Notes: generated by a model from the letters alone, not told the origin. Positions 1 through 7,722 are shown, counted from the first letter of the stretch. The stretch: DNA of 64,000 nucleotides from CAVTSA01 sp963790575 (GCA_963790575.1 CAWBPD010000002.1:164100-228099); one strand, 5' to 3'. Made by a program: numbers and translations.

Positions 1-2
1 GC

Positions 3-401
3 GACTACCGGGAGCAGGTGCTGCCGCACACCCGTGCCATCTTCTCGGGGCTCCAAGACCTGGGGGTGCCGCGCATCCACTTCGGGACCGACACCGCCAC
101 CCTGCTGCCCGACATCGCGACCTCCGGGGCCGACGTGGTGGGTCTCGACTGGCGGGTGCCGCTGGACGCGGGCTGGCGGCGGGTCGGCTTCGAGCGCGGT
201 GTGCAGGGCAACCTGGAGCCGGCGGTGCTGACCGGCCCCGCCGACCTGGTGCGCGAGCGGGCGGTCGAGGTGCTGCGGCAGGCGGGTGGGCGGCCGGGGC
301 ACATCTTCAACCTGGGCCATGGGGTCCTGCCCGAGTCGTCGCTGTCGAACCTGGAACTCCTGGTCGAAACCGTCCATGCGGCGCGCATTCCGCTCGCCTG
401 A
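3..401 (+). CDS. hemE: Uroporphyrinogen decarboxylase, C-terminal part (cut by window start)
   Basis: The gene enters from the left edge, so only its last 132 codons are seen. HemE removes four carboxyl groups from uroporphyrinogen III to give coproporphyrinogen III in cytosolic heme synthesis. Visible family signatures are the HFGTDTATLLPDIATSGADV stretch followed by GLDWR, and near the end the NLGHGVLPES motif that lines the active site. The reading frame is open from base 3 and ends in TGA at 399-401. Length after the motifs is normal for the family, so the C-terminus looks complete. No other heme gene follows; the next gene is a broken RraA-like remnant on the other strand. Confidence 0.9.
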   Translation, partial: DYREQVLPHTRAIFSGLQDLGVPRIHFGTDTATLLPDIATSGADVVGLDWRVPLDAGWRRVGFERGVQGNLEPAVLTGPADLVRERAVEVLRQAGGRPGHIFNLGHGVLPESSLSNLELLVETVHAARIPLA

Positions 402-409
402 ACACGCGT

Positions 410-461
410 TTCTGCACACCCCTTGGTTCCGGCGCCAGGGGTAGGGCCGGGGTGTGCAGAA
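410..461. repeat. Perfect 13-bp inverted repeat after hemE
   Basis: Arms TTCTGCACACCCC (410-422) and GGGGTGTGCAGAA (449-461) are perfect complements around a 26-base spacer. It lies just after the hemE stop and before the convergent RraA-like remnant. There is no T-run, so it is not a classic Rho-independent terminator; it could act as a hairpin for transcript ends or be the scar of a small mobile element. Confidence 0.6.
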
Positions 462-492
462 GCGGCACTTACGAGGCGGCGCCGGCGGCGCA

Positions 493-741
493 TCAGGTCT
501 GGTGGCCCTGCTCGGCCCGCCAGGCGGTCAAGGTCTCGTCGCTGGGCGGGTAGACATCGAGGATGCTCTCGCCCGCGGTGACCCGCTGCCACAGGTATTC
601 TTCCAGCCGCTCCTGGGTGTGGCCCGCCTCCGCCACCTCGTCGGCCAGCGCGAGCGGGAACACCACCACGCCGTCCTGGTCGCCGACCACCACGTCACCG
701 GGTTCCACCAGGACTCCGCCGCAGCCGATCGGCACCTGCAT
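493..741 (-). pseudogene. RraA / HMG-aldolase family remnant, C-terminal part only
   Basis: The 82-residue product matches the C-terminal half of the RraA-like family (regulators of RNase E and 4-hydroxy-4-methyl-2-oxoglutarate aldolases). The recognisable stretch is PGDVVVGDQDGVVVFP, followed by a helix-rich tail. Full proteins have about 160-230 residues, and the N-terminal half, with its glycine-rich substrate loop, is absent. The 166 bases upstream up to the encapsulin gene contain no in-frame RraA sequence, so this looks like a 5'-truncated relic rather than a short intact gene. It runs convergent to hemE. Confidence 0.65.
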
Positions 742-907
742 CTCGACCGGATGGTGGCGCAGAGAGGAGGCGGAGGCGTGGAGTTGGCGGCAGTAGCCGC
801 AGTGCCCCCGCAGCCCACCAGCCCGCAGCCCCGGTGGCCGTGATGGTGGCGTGACGGGTGGGATGGGAAGGCGCGGTGATTCGCCGCCAGGTGCTCCGCT
901 GCAGGCA

Positions 908-1720
908 CTATGACGCCTCCCGGGGCAGCCAGATCCCCGCCTCCGGACTGGCCACGTGGAAGGCGAGCGTCTCCTCCAGGTACAGCGTCACGCGGTCGGC
1001 GTCGTGGCTGAGGTAGCCGAGCGACAGGTCCTCGCCCAACGCCAGGACGTAGTCGTCGCCGCGGAGGCTGAGGGCCACCGCACCCCGCACCCCCGGCGCT
1101 CGCACGACCGGTCCCTCCAGGATCCGGCGCAGGTGGTCGAGCAGCAGATAGCCCCCATGCTCCGTCGTCTCCACCACCCGGGTGTGCTCCTCGGGACTAA
1201 GGGCGAGCCCGTAGGGACCGCCCACACCCGCCGCCCGGAGCCGCTCCACCGCCCTCGCGATCACGTGCGGCAGGTCGGAGACGTTGTCCGGGAGAGCCAT
1301 CGAGCGGTGAGGCGAGGCTCCTGTCACCCCGTCGATGCCCGCCGCCTCCCAGCCGTGCAGGACGGCGGTGTTCTCGGCCGCTGCGATCCGCCGCGCGGCG
1401 GCATCGAGCTCGTCGAGGTCGAGGTCGTCGGCGCCGCGGCTGGCGTCGTCCAGCTCCGTCCGGGACACCCTGAATCGCGCTCGCAGCTCGACCAGCGGCA
1501 GCACCCGCCGCTGAGCCGCCTCGACACCCTCGACCAGGCGCCCGCGGAGCGGTCTGGTGCGCCCCAGGTTGTGGGCCGAGTGCGACCAGCCCAGCGGCTC
1601 GCCGACGTCGATCAGCTTGCGGGCGCCGAGCGTGGCCTGGAGCACGTCCTTGGCCTCCCCGTCGAGAAGCCGCCAGCCGTCTTCGGTGAGCGGCGCGCGC
1701 TCGCGCAGCAGGTGGTTCAC
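908..1720 (-). CDS. Encapsulin nanocompartment shell protein (family 1)
   Basis: The 270-residue product is a type 1 encapsulin (linocin M18 family), an HK97-fold protein that self-assembles into a protein shell. The N-terminus MNHLLRERAPLTEDGW matches the family's usual opening. Typical features follow: an arginine-rich segment near residue 50 (GRTRPLRGRLVEGVEAAQRR), the E-loop, and the C-terminal A-domain containing the LYLEETLAFHVASPEAGIWL stretch. I chose the GTG at 1720 because it gives this start and overlaps the upstream EncFtn stop as GTGA, implying translational coupling. A GTG three codons earlier is possible. With the ferritin-like gene upstream it should form an iron-storage compartment. 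Confidence 0.93.
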   Translation of the reverse strand: MNHLLRERAPLTEDGWRLLDGEAKDVLQATLGARKLIDVGEPLGWSHSAHNLGRTRPLRGRLVEGVEAAQRRVLPLVELRARFRVSRTELDDASRGADDLDLDELDAAARRIAAAENTAVLHGWEAAGIDGVTGASPHRSMALPDNVSDLPHVIARAVERLRAAGVGGPYGLALSPEEHTRVVETTEHGGYLLLDHLRRILEGPVVRAPGVRGAVALSLRGDDYVLALGEDLSLGYLSHDADRVTLYLEETLAFHVASPEAGIWLPREAS

Positions 1721-2118
1721 CGTGCCCACCCCCGGAGGCCGCCGATGCCCAGAGAGCCGGGAACGGCGGAGCTGCCCGCGGCGGCGGCGCCACCCTCGCT
1801 CTCTTCCGTCGCCCCTTCCTCCGCCTCCTCGCCATGGGCCACGATGTCGCCCTGCGAGAAGAGGATTCCACGCGCGATCTCCCGCCAGACGGGCGTCCGC
1901 CGGAGCAGAAACTCAAGATCCATGCTGAAGTGCTTGAACTCCTCCCCGACGGCGTCGCGCATGATGGCGCGCGCGACCGCATCGGGCTCGACCGCGAGCC
2001 GCTGTTCATACCACCCGATCGCCTCCGCCTCCTCGGTGAGCGAGGCGATGAGGCGGGCGAACGTGCGCGTCTCCGCCGGCAGCTCTTCCGGTGGCTCGTG
2101 GTACTGGTCGAATCCCAT
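1717..2118 (-). CDS. Encapsulated ferritin-like cargo protein (EncFtn)
   Basis: This 133-residue protein is an encapsulated ferritin, a two-helix ferroxidase that oxidises Fe(II) and delivers Fe(III) into the encapsulin lumen. Candidate ferroxidase residues are the Glu cluster at 29-32, Trp36-Tyr37, and Glu60 with His63 in the EEFKHF motif, spaced as in characterised EncFtn proteins. After a low-complexity acidic/Gly-Ala linker (about residues 95-117), the C-terminus carries the cargo-loading peptide SLGIGGLRG that docks on the shell interior. A strong AGGAGG ribosome site precedes the ATG. It is first in the operon and overlaps encapsulin by four bases. Confidence 0.93.
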   Translation of the reverse strand: MGFDQYHEPPEELPAETRTFARLIASLTEEAEAIGWYEQRLAVEPDAVARAIMRDAVGEEFKHFSMDLEFLLRRTPVWREIARGILFSQGDIVAHGEEAEEGATEESEGGAAAAGSSAVPGSLGIGGLRGWAR

Positions 2119-2153
2119 GGTCGCCTCCTGCAGGTTGATGGCTCTGGACTTCC

Positions 2154-2187
2154 CTGATAGCCTGACTATCAGCTGACATTACGTCAA
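2154..2187. promoter_or_regulatory. Two inverted repeats in the EncFtn control region
   Basis: CTGATAG-cctga-CTATCAG (2154-2172) is a perfect 7-5-7 inverted repeat, followed at once by TGAC-attac-GTCA (2175-2187). They sit 36-69 bases upstream of EncFtn and 48-81 bases upstream of the divergent gene at 2235, which is the expected place for repressor operators. I do not recognise the regulator; neither repeat matches the IdeR/DtxR iron box. Confidence 0.5.
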
Positions 2188-2234
2188 CGGGCGCAGAGGC
2201 CCAAACGAGCCAGACGCGCCGGGAGGACATGATC

Positions 2235-2594
2235 ATGGCTTCTGCCGGACCGATCCGGTCCCATTCCACCAAGACCTCAGAGGCGGCCTGGAGCGGCAGC
2301 GCCAACGAGACGCGGCTGGGAGACGCCGGAGCCGCCACCATGCGCAAGGCGTTCGCCTGGGTCGACCCCGATGGCGACGCCGAGACCAAGGGCAGCTACA
2401 AGTTCATCCATCACGAGGTGACCAAGGACGGCAAGGTCGGCGCCGCCAACATGCGCGCCTGCATCTCCGGGATCGGCGTGCTCAACGGCGGACGCGGCGG
2501 CGCTCGGATCCCATCGCGGGACCGCAAGCGGATCTACGACCACCTGGCCAAGCACCTGCGCGACGGGGACCACGAGCCACCGCCCCTCGAGTAG
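2235..2594 (+). CDS. Small protein resembling a domain of phage prohead-protease proteins
   Basis: The product has 119 residues. An N-terminal low-complexity half is followed from about residue 36 by a conserved-looking domain: AFAWVDPDGDAETKGSYKF, then HHEVTKDGKVGAANMRAC, then SGIGVLNGGRGGARIP and a final YDHLAKHLRD. This pattern is familiar to me from phage head-maturation protease proteins and stand-alone DUF6582-type proteins; the recall is from memory. No protease residues are visible here. The ATG at 2235 was chosen because it is eight bases from GGGAGGAC; the ATG at 2229 is too close. It is divergent from the encapsulin operon, which also has HK97-phage ancestry. Function unknown. Confidence 0.6.
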   Translation: MASAGPIRSHSTKTSEAAWSGSANETRLGDAGAATMRKAFAWVDPDGDAETKGSYKFIHHEVTKDGKVGAANMRACISGIGVLNGGRGGARIPSRDRKRIYDHLAKHLRDGDHEPPPLE

Positions 2595-2600
2595 CCCGGC

Positions 2601-2661
2601 CATCTGTCGACAGATGTACCGTGCTGGGCGCCGCGTCGTGGCCATCTCTCGACAGATGGCC
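2601..2661. repeat. Two related palindromes between convergent genes
   Basis: CATCTGTCGACAGATG (2601-2616) is a perfect 16-bp palindrome. Thirty-nine bases after its start comes GGCCATCTCTCGACAGATGG (2640-2659, continuing CC), which carries the same half-sites with one change. They lie between the ends of the gene at 2594 and of thyX at 2675. They could be a two-way transcription end or paired operators. Confidence 0.55.
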
Positions 2662-2674
2662 GATGTGCGCCTGC

Positions 2675-4258
2675 CTAAGGAGCGTGGTCGAGCGCGCGCA
2701 GACGCTCCGCCGAGCGCCGCTCACTGGCCCGCCGCGCCAGCTCGGCTCCCGGCTCCAGGTCGACGAACTTGACGACCGAGCAGAGCTCCGGGTGAATCTC
2801 CGCCGCCTCCTCGAACATGCGCTGGGCGACCTCGCGATAGTCGGGGTGGCCCTGTTCGGTGGTCCGGAGCTCGACCAGGTGACACAGCTCGCGGAGACTG
2901 AGGCGCATGTACCAGCGGAGCCGGAAGGCGAGAGGTACGGCGTACTGGGCCAGCTCCTCCCCCAGCGTCTGTGTCAGCCTCCCGTGCGCCTCGGCGGCGC
3001 GGATCATCTCCTCCTCGAAGCGCCTTCCGACGCCGTAGTCGTGGAGCTCGGCGGGCACGTCGAAGCCGAGCGCGGTGGTCAGTCGCTGCCGCTCCTGGGT
3101 CAGCATCCGGTGCCGCTGCAAATCCCGATAGGCGCCGAAGTTGGCGGTGATCTGGAACGTGTACGCCGCGTGCTCGAACGCTCGGGGCAGCCGGTCGCGG
3201 CGGTTCTGCCGAGCCGCGGCGACGGTGGCGAGCAGGTCTCCCAGCGGCAGGTCGCCGGATCCCAGCTGAGACAGGGGCAGGTCGCTGCCCGCGAAGATCA
3301 GGGCCGCGCCCACCCGGCGCTCGGCGTCGCGGTCGTAGTCGACAAGCACGACGCCGCGCTCCTCCCCGACCGGGCGGGCGGCCGGTGCTTGGGCCGAGAG
3401 TGCCGCCGCGCGGGCTCGTAGACGGCTCGCCGCGGGCCCGCCGTAGCGGTCGTCGAGGGCCCGGCGCACAAACGCCGGCAGGACCTCGCGCAGCTCCTGA
3501 TGCAGCTCGGTGGCAAGGCCCGTGACCTCGGGCAGCGGAGCCGCGGCCATCCGCGTCAGGAGGTACTCAAAGGCGCGACCGCTCCCGGCCAGCCCGAGGT
3601 TGGTCAGAGTCGCCGCCGGGAGCAGTCCCCGCAGGAGGTCGAACGCGTGCGCCCGGGTGGCGGTGCGCCAGGCTCCCTCGGGCTCGTTCTCCCGGCGCGG
3701 ATGGCGAGCCCGCACGCCCTTCAGCACGCCGGGTAGCAGCTCGGCGAACGCGGTGAACAGCCGGTCCATGGCGAGCTCGTAGCCAGGGTCCCGGAGCTCC
3801 GGCCCGCGGTGGTAGGCGAAGCGCCCATCCGGCCCCGGCCGGTCGAAGCGCACGTAGCGGGTCGACTTCTCCAGCGGCGAAATGCCGATCCGGGCGTCCT
3901 CCAGGGTTTTGGCCGCCAACTGTGAGACCTTCTCCAGCGCGACGTGAGCGAAGGCCAGCTCCGCCACCGAGTCGTCTCCATAGCCGACCAGGACGCGTTC
4001 ATAGAAAGCTTCGGCGCGCGCTTTGTCGACGGTGGCATCCGGCTCCGGCGCACCGATGCCAAGGTCGGGCTCTCCCAGGAACTCATCCAGCAACACCCGC
4101 CGCAGGCTCTTTTCGGTGCGCGAGTAGCGGCTGAAAAGTGCGCCGGCCACCACTTCCGGCAACGCTTTCAGCGCGAAGACCCGGCGGTCGACGTTGGTCA
4201 GGTAACGAAGGAGGAGCGCACGCTCCGCGGCTGTGAACTCGGGCGGCGGCTGGCTCAC
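2675..4258 (-). CDS. thyX: FAD-dependent thymidylate synthase, double-length ThyX
   Basis: ThyX makes dTMP from dUMP with methylenetetrahydrofolate, FAD and NADPH. This 527-residue protein is about twice the usual 220-250 residues and has two ThyX-like halves. The C-terminal half carries the signature RHRMLTQERQR (about residue 382), a variant of the RHRxxSxxxxSQR motif, and ends in a helical segment with LRELCHLVELRTTEQGHPDYREVA. The N-terminal half (about residues 20-130, with RYSRTEKSLRR and GDDSVAELAFAHVALEKVSQ) resembles the fold without the full signature. This suggests an internal duplication with one degenerate active site. It stands alone on the minus strand. Confidence 0.85.
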   Translation of the reverse strand: MSQPPPEFTAAERALLLRYLTNVDRRVFALKALPEVVAGALFSRYSRTEKSLRRVLLDEFLGEPDLGIGAPEPDATVDKARAEAFYERVLVGYGDDSVAELAFAHVALEKVSQLAAKTLEDARIGISPLEKSTRYVRFDRPGPDGRFAYHRGPELRDPGYELAMDRLFTAFAELLPGVLKGVRARHPRRENEPEGAWRTATRAHAFDLLRGLLPAATLTNLGLAGSGRAFEYLLTRMAAAPLPEVTGLATELHQELREVLPAFVRRALDDRYGGPAASRLRARAAALSAQAPAARPVGEERGVVLVDYDRDAERRVGAALIFAGSDLPLSQLGSGDLPLGDLLATVAAARQNRRDRLPRAFEHAAYTFQITANFGAYRDLQRHRMLTQERQRLTTALGFDVPAELHDYGVGRRFEEEMIRAAEAHGRLTQTLGEELAQYAVPLAFRLRWYMRLSLRELCHLVELRTTEQGHPDYREVAQRMFEEAAEIHPELCSVVKFVDLEPGAELARRASERRSAERLRALDHAP

Positions 4259-4281
4259 GGGTGACAGTCTAGAAAAGACAA

Positions 4282-4313
4282 GGGAGCGGACGGGCCCACA
4301 CCCGTCCGCTCCC
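4282..4313 (-). terminator. Rho-independent terminator
   Basis: A perfect 13-bp stem, GGGAGCGGACGGG / CCCGTCCGCTCCC with a six-base loop, is followed on the minus strand by a T-rich tail (TTGTCTTTTC). It lies 21 bases past the stop of the gene at 4334-4759 and insulates thyX from it. Confidence 0.85.
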
Positions 4314-4333
4314 TCGCCGCTGCCGGCCGCGGA

Positions 4334-4759
4334 TCAGCCGGCCCGCTGCGCCCGGAGCCGCTCGGCGCGCACCGCGCGCGCCTTGGCCAGTGCCTCCTGC
4401 CGCTTCTTCAGGACCGCCGGGTCGGTAACGCGACGACGGGTCCGGCGAGGGGGAGCCGGCACACTGGTGCCGTCCTCGGGCGACGCTTCCAGTGTCCGCT
4501 GCACCCAGTCCAGGAAGTAGCGGCGGGCCTGACCGCGCTCCAGGAAGTAACGCCGGACCACGCTCACCGTGTCGGGCCAGCTCTTGCTGTCGGTGAGCGG
4601 GTTGGCATACAGGGTCCTGGCCGTGCTCAAGTCTTGCACGCGGATATCCACCGTCGGCTTGGGGGGCGTCATCTTCTCCAGTAACTCGTCTGTCTTTGCG
4701 TCGCCGAGGATCTCGCGCAGCTGATCCACGGGTACGGTCTTACGATGCGTGATTGGCAT
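4334..4759 (-). CDS. Hypothetical basic protein
   Basis: This 141-residue protein matches no family I recognise. The N-terminal part (MPITHRKTVPVDQLREILGD) and the middle (YFLERGQARRYFLDWVQRTL) look like packed helices. The last 45 residues are strongly basic, with RRTRRRVTDP and KKRQEALAKARAVRAERLRAQRAG forming a likely charged helix that could bind nucleic acid. The start is the ATG at 4759, preceded by AGAGGAAG at good spacing; an in-frame upstream ATG at 4783 lacks a ribosome site. It is a single-gene unit ended by the terminator at 4282-4313 and is divergent from the methyltransferase at 4899. Confidence 0.65.
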   Translation of the reverse strand: MPITHRKTVPVDQLREILGDAKTDELLEKMTPPKPTVDIRVQDLSTARTLYANPLTDSKSWPDTVSVVRRYFLERGQARRYFLDWVQRTLEASPEDGTSVPAPPRRTRRRVTDPAVLKKRQEALAKARAVRAERLRAQRAG

Positions 4760-4831
4760 ACATGCTTCCTCTGACAGCGTCACCTCGGGTTACGACGGAT
4801 CACATCATAGCAATCGGTCACGGCGGTGGCG

Positions 4832-4854
4832 GTGCTTTTTGTCAGGAAAAGCAC
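4832..4854. promoter_or_regulatory. 8-bp inverted repeat upstream of the methyltransferase operon
   Basis: GTGCTTTT-tgtcagg-AAAAGCAC is a perfect hairpin or operator in the divergent intergenic region, 45 bases before the ATG at 4899. It could be a repressor site or a leader hairpin; no regulator is identified. Confidence 0.45.
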
Positions 4855-4898
4855 ACTGTCCGGATAGTCTTCGGTCAGGCGCCGATGATGGGCCGTAC

Positions 4899-5705
4899 AT
4901 GGACCACCTTCTCGATGTCGACTGGGCGGCACACTGGCGTGCTCTGGTAGAAGCGCGCAACGCGGCCGCGGTGGTGGACGGCAAGCCGGTCGGAGGCCAG
5001 GCCCCGGGGGCGTGGGACCGGCGGGCGCGGCGGTTCAAGCGCCACACATCCGAGCGGCCCGATCCTTTCTTTGATGTGGTGCTGCCTTTTGTCACCAGGT
5101 CGTCCACCGTGCTCGATGTCGGTGCGGGCTACGGCCGCCACTCGATCCCGCTGGCCGCACACGCGGAGTGGGTGACCATGGTCGAGCCGTCAGAAGGGAT
5201 GCGCGAGGGGGTGCCGGACCTTCCCAATCTGACCGTGGTAGCCAGTGACTGGATGGACGCGGAGGTACAACCAGCGAGCATCGTCCTGTGCGCGCACGTC
5301 CTTTACGGTGTGCTGGAGCCGGTGCCATTCATCGAGAAACTGGAGCGGGCGGCGACCAAGCGCGTCTTCATCGCGATGCGCGGTGACCGCAACCCCCATG
5401 TCACTGAACAGTTCCTGCCCCGGCCCCGGATGCCGCAGTTGGAGGACTGCTTCAACCTCCTTCGACAAATCGGGATCGCGCCTGAGGTCACCTGGTGGAC
5501 GGTCCCGGTGCACCGACACTGGCCGGATCTGGAGGCGGCCGTCGAGGAGTCCCGTGAGTGGCTGGGCGTGCGCTGGGACGAACCCCAGGGCCGTGCCTGG
5601 TTGGAGGCGAACCTGCGCCCCGCGCCGGAAGGAGGCCTGGACTGGGAGAGCACTCCGACCCTGACCGGAGCCCTGCACTGGGCGCCCAGACCGTTCGCGC
5701 GATGA
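4899..5705 (+). CDS. Class I SAM-dependent methyltransferase
   Basis: The 268-residue product has a Rossmann methyltransferase core. Motif I is STVLDVGAGYGRHSIPLA (about residues 69-86), followed by the acidic MVEPSEGM strand end that would contact the SAM ribose and a hydrophobic ASIVLCAHVLYGVLEP motif IV. The region before residue 60 (AWDRRARRFKRHT) and the C-terminal third are family-specific and give no substrate. The ATG at 4899 begins the conserved protein. It is the first gene of a three-gene operon overlapping the acetyltransferase by ATGA. Substrate unknown. Confidence 0.8.
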   Translation: MDHLLDVDWAAHWRALVEARNAAAVVDGKPVGGQAPGAWDRRARRFKRHTSERPDPFFDVVLPFVTRSSTVLDVGAGYGRHSIPLAAHAEWVTMVEPSEGMREGVPDLPNLTVVASDWMDAEVQPASIVLCAHVLYGVLEPVPFIEKLERAATKRVFIAMRGDRNPHVTEQFLPRPRMPQLEDCFNLLRQIGIAPEVTWWTVPVHRHWPDLEAAVEESREWLGVRWDEPQGRAWLEANLRPAPEGGLDWESTPTLTGALHWAPRPFAR

Positions 5706-6502
5706 TCGAGCCCGAAGACCTCGAACTACGCCCGGTCCGGACCGCGGACCGCGCGGCGGTGGCGGCGCTGGCGGGGCCTGACGAGGCGGTCCCCTTCGAT
5801 GAGTGGGTGGAGAGCCCCGGCGGCCTGTTCTGGGTTGGCGAGGAGCTGGCGCGGGTGGTCGGCGTGTCCCGGGTGAGCCTGATCGCGCCCGCCACCTATC
5901 ACCTCGACGGCGTGTTGGTGGACCGAGAGCAACGGCGTCGCGGCATCGGTGCGGCGTTGCTCGACGCGACGCTGGATCTACTCCGCGCACAGGGCGCCCG
6001 CCAGGTCCGTGCCGAAGCCCTGGACACACCGGCGCGGGGCCTGGCCGCACGGAGCGGGTTCCGGACCGTGGCCCACGCCTTCCTCTGGCGTGCGCCGCGG
6101 GTCGAGGGCGGCGAGCCGGCGCGGTTGGCCACCGAGCGCGATCTGCCGGCGCTGGCCGCCGCGGGCGGGGGCAGATTGGTGGCGCCGGGCGAGGCGCGGG
6201 ACCTCGACGAGGCGACGCTGCGGGAGCGAGTGGGGGCGGGGGCGGTGCGGCTGGCCCCGGGTGGGCGTGCGTATGCTGTCGTGGTCGCCGAGGAGCCGCG
6301 CCTGGTCGTGGCCGCTCTGGCCGGACGGCCCGTCCTCTGGCCGCAGCTGCTGGAGGAGCTACGGTTCGAGGCCGACCTCCACGACCTGCCCGGCGTCGAG
6401 GTCTGGTTGGCCGCCTCCGAGGAGGGAGGGCAGGTGCTGGAGGGCGCCGGCTACCATCGCGACGACGCCGCCCGTCTTGACGCAATGGAGCTGGATCTTT
6501 GA
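5702..6502 (+). CDS. GNAT-family N-acetyltransferase, two-domain
   Basis: The 266-residue protein carries a GNAT acetyl-CoA-binding fold in its N-terminal half. Motif A is LDGVLVDREQRRRGIGAALLDATL, with the R/Q-x-x-G-x-G/A signature as RRRGIG near residue 82, followed by LAARSGFRTVAHAFLWR. The C-terminal half (from about residue 140) looks like a second, degenerate GNAT domain without a clear motif A. The start ATG overlaps the methyltransferase stop, and the gene in turn overlaps the next one by four bases (TTGA), so the three are probably translated together. The acceptor substrate is unknown. Confidence 0.82.
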   Translation: MIEPEDLELRPVRTADRAAVAALAGPDEAVPFDEWVESPGGLFWVGEELARVVGVSRVSLIAPATYHLDGVLVDREQRRRGIGAALLDATLDLLRAQGARQVRAEALDTPARGLAARSGFRTVAHAFLWRAPRVEGGEPARLATERDLPALAAAGGGRLVAPGEARDLDEATLRERVGAGAVRLAPGGRAYAVVVAEEPRLVVAALAGRPVLWPQLLEELRFEADLHDLPGVEVWLAASEEGGQVLEGAGYHRDDAARLDAMELDL

Positions 6503-7722
6503 GTGACCGCCGCTACGTGATCCTGGGCAACGGGATCGCCGGCCAGAGGTGCGCGGAGGAGCTGCGCAAGCACGACGACGGCTGCTCGATCACGATCGTG
6601 GCCGCCGAGCGACACCCGCTCTACAACCGGGTCGCCCTGCCCCGCTACCTGCGCGGTCAGGTGCGCCGCGAGAAGGTCTTCATGCGCACCGTGGAGTCCT
6701 ACGCCGAGCGCGGCATCGACATCCACTTCGAGACCTGGGCCACCGAGGTCGACGTGCGGGACAAGGTCGTGCGCACCAACCGGGGGCACGAGCTGCGGTA
6801 CGACGGCCTCCTGGTCGCCACCGGGGGCCGCCCGCTGCCGCCCCCCTGGCCGGGAGTCGAGGGGATCGCGCAGGTCTACGGCTTCCAGACCATCGACGAC
6901 ACCGACACCATCATCGAGCGCGCCGACCAGTCGGAGCGGGTGCTGGTGCTGGGCGGCAGCTTCATCGCCTACGAGCTGGCCGAGGGCATCGCGTTCCGCA
7001 GGCGCGCCCGCGTCACCTGGTTGATGCGGGGCCCGCGGTTTCTCCGGTACGTGCTGGACGAGGAGGGCGGCGAGCTCTGCCGGCAGCTGGGCGAGAAGGC
7101 GGGGGTGGAGTTCATCTTCCAGGACGAGATCACGCGCCTCGAGCCCCAGAACGGCGGGTTCCACGCCGGCACCCGCAACGGGCTCGACCTGGGCGAGTTC
7201 GAGGTGCTGACCTACGGTGTCGGGCTCGACTACTACACGGAGCCGGTCCGCAACACCGGGATCGAGATTCGGCGCGGCGTCGTCACCGACCAGAAGCTGC
7301 GCACGTCGGCTCCCGACGTCTACGCCGCCGGCGATGTCGCCGTCTTCTTCGACGCCATGGTCGGCAAGCACAACCAGATGGGGACCTGGGACAACGCCGA
7401 GGCACACGGGATCACGGCCGCTCACAACATGGCCGGGGAGAACGAGGACTTCTTCGACGTCCCCACCTACACCACCACCATGTTCGGTTCCACGCTGGCG
7501 GTGATGGGGGTCACGCCCGACGTGCAGCCGGAGCTGGAATCGGTGCGGACGTTCTCCTACCAGGAGGGGTTCTTCCGCAAGCTCTTCTTCCTCGACAACC
7601 GGCTGGTGGGGGCGATCATGATCGGGCCGCCCAAGGGACGCAAGAAGCTGATCGAGATCATGCGCTCGCAGGTGGAGATCGACGGGTCGCGGGAGGCCAT
7701 GCTCGACCCCGCCAACCTCTGA
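6499..7722 (+). CDS. FAD/NAD(P)-dependent pyridine nucleotide-disulfide oxidoreductase
   Basis: The 407-residue flavoprotein resembles the N-terminal part of assimilatory nitrite reductase large subunits and rubredoxin/ferredoxin reductases. The FAD Rossmann motif is YVILGNGIAGQRCAEELR at residues 6-23. The NAD(P) motif VLVLGGSFIAYELAEG lies at about 150, and the second FAD contact SAPDVYAAGDVAVFF at about 270. There are no iron-sulfur or siroheme domains. It starts with TTG overlapping the acetyltransferase stop. It likely passes electrons from NAD(P)H to a small redox partner, which is not encoded nearby. Confidence 0.85.
   Translation: MSDRRYVILGNGIAGQRCAEELRKHDDGCSITIVAAERHPLYNRVALPRYLRGQVRREKVFMRTVESYAERGIDIHFETWATEVDVRDKVVRTNRGHELRYDGLLVATGGRPLPPPWPGVEGIAQVYGFQTIDDTDTIIERADQSERVLVLGGSFIAYELAEGIAFRRRARVTWLMRGPRFLRYVLDEEGGELCRQLGEKAGVEFIFQDEITRLEPQNGGFHAGTRNGLDLGEFEVLTYGVGLDYYTEPVRNTGIEIRRGVVTDQKLRTSAPDVYAAGDVAVFFDAMVGKHNQMGTWDNAEAHGITAAHNMAGENEDFFDVPTYTTTMFGSTLAVMGVTPDVQPELESVRTFSYQEGFFRKLFFLDNRLVGAIMIGPPKGRKKLIEIMRSQVEIDGSREAMLDPANL

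Noticed and set aside
5190..6485. A 431-codon minus-strand open frame
   Set aside because: Pro/Arg/Ala-rich shadow of the methyltransferase and acetyltransferase genes.
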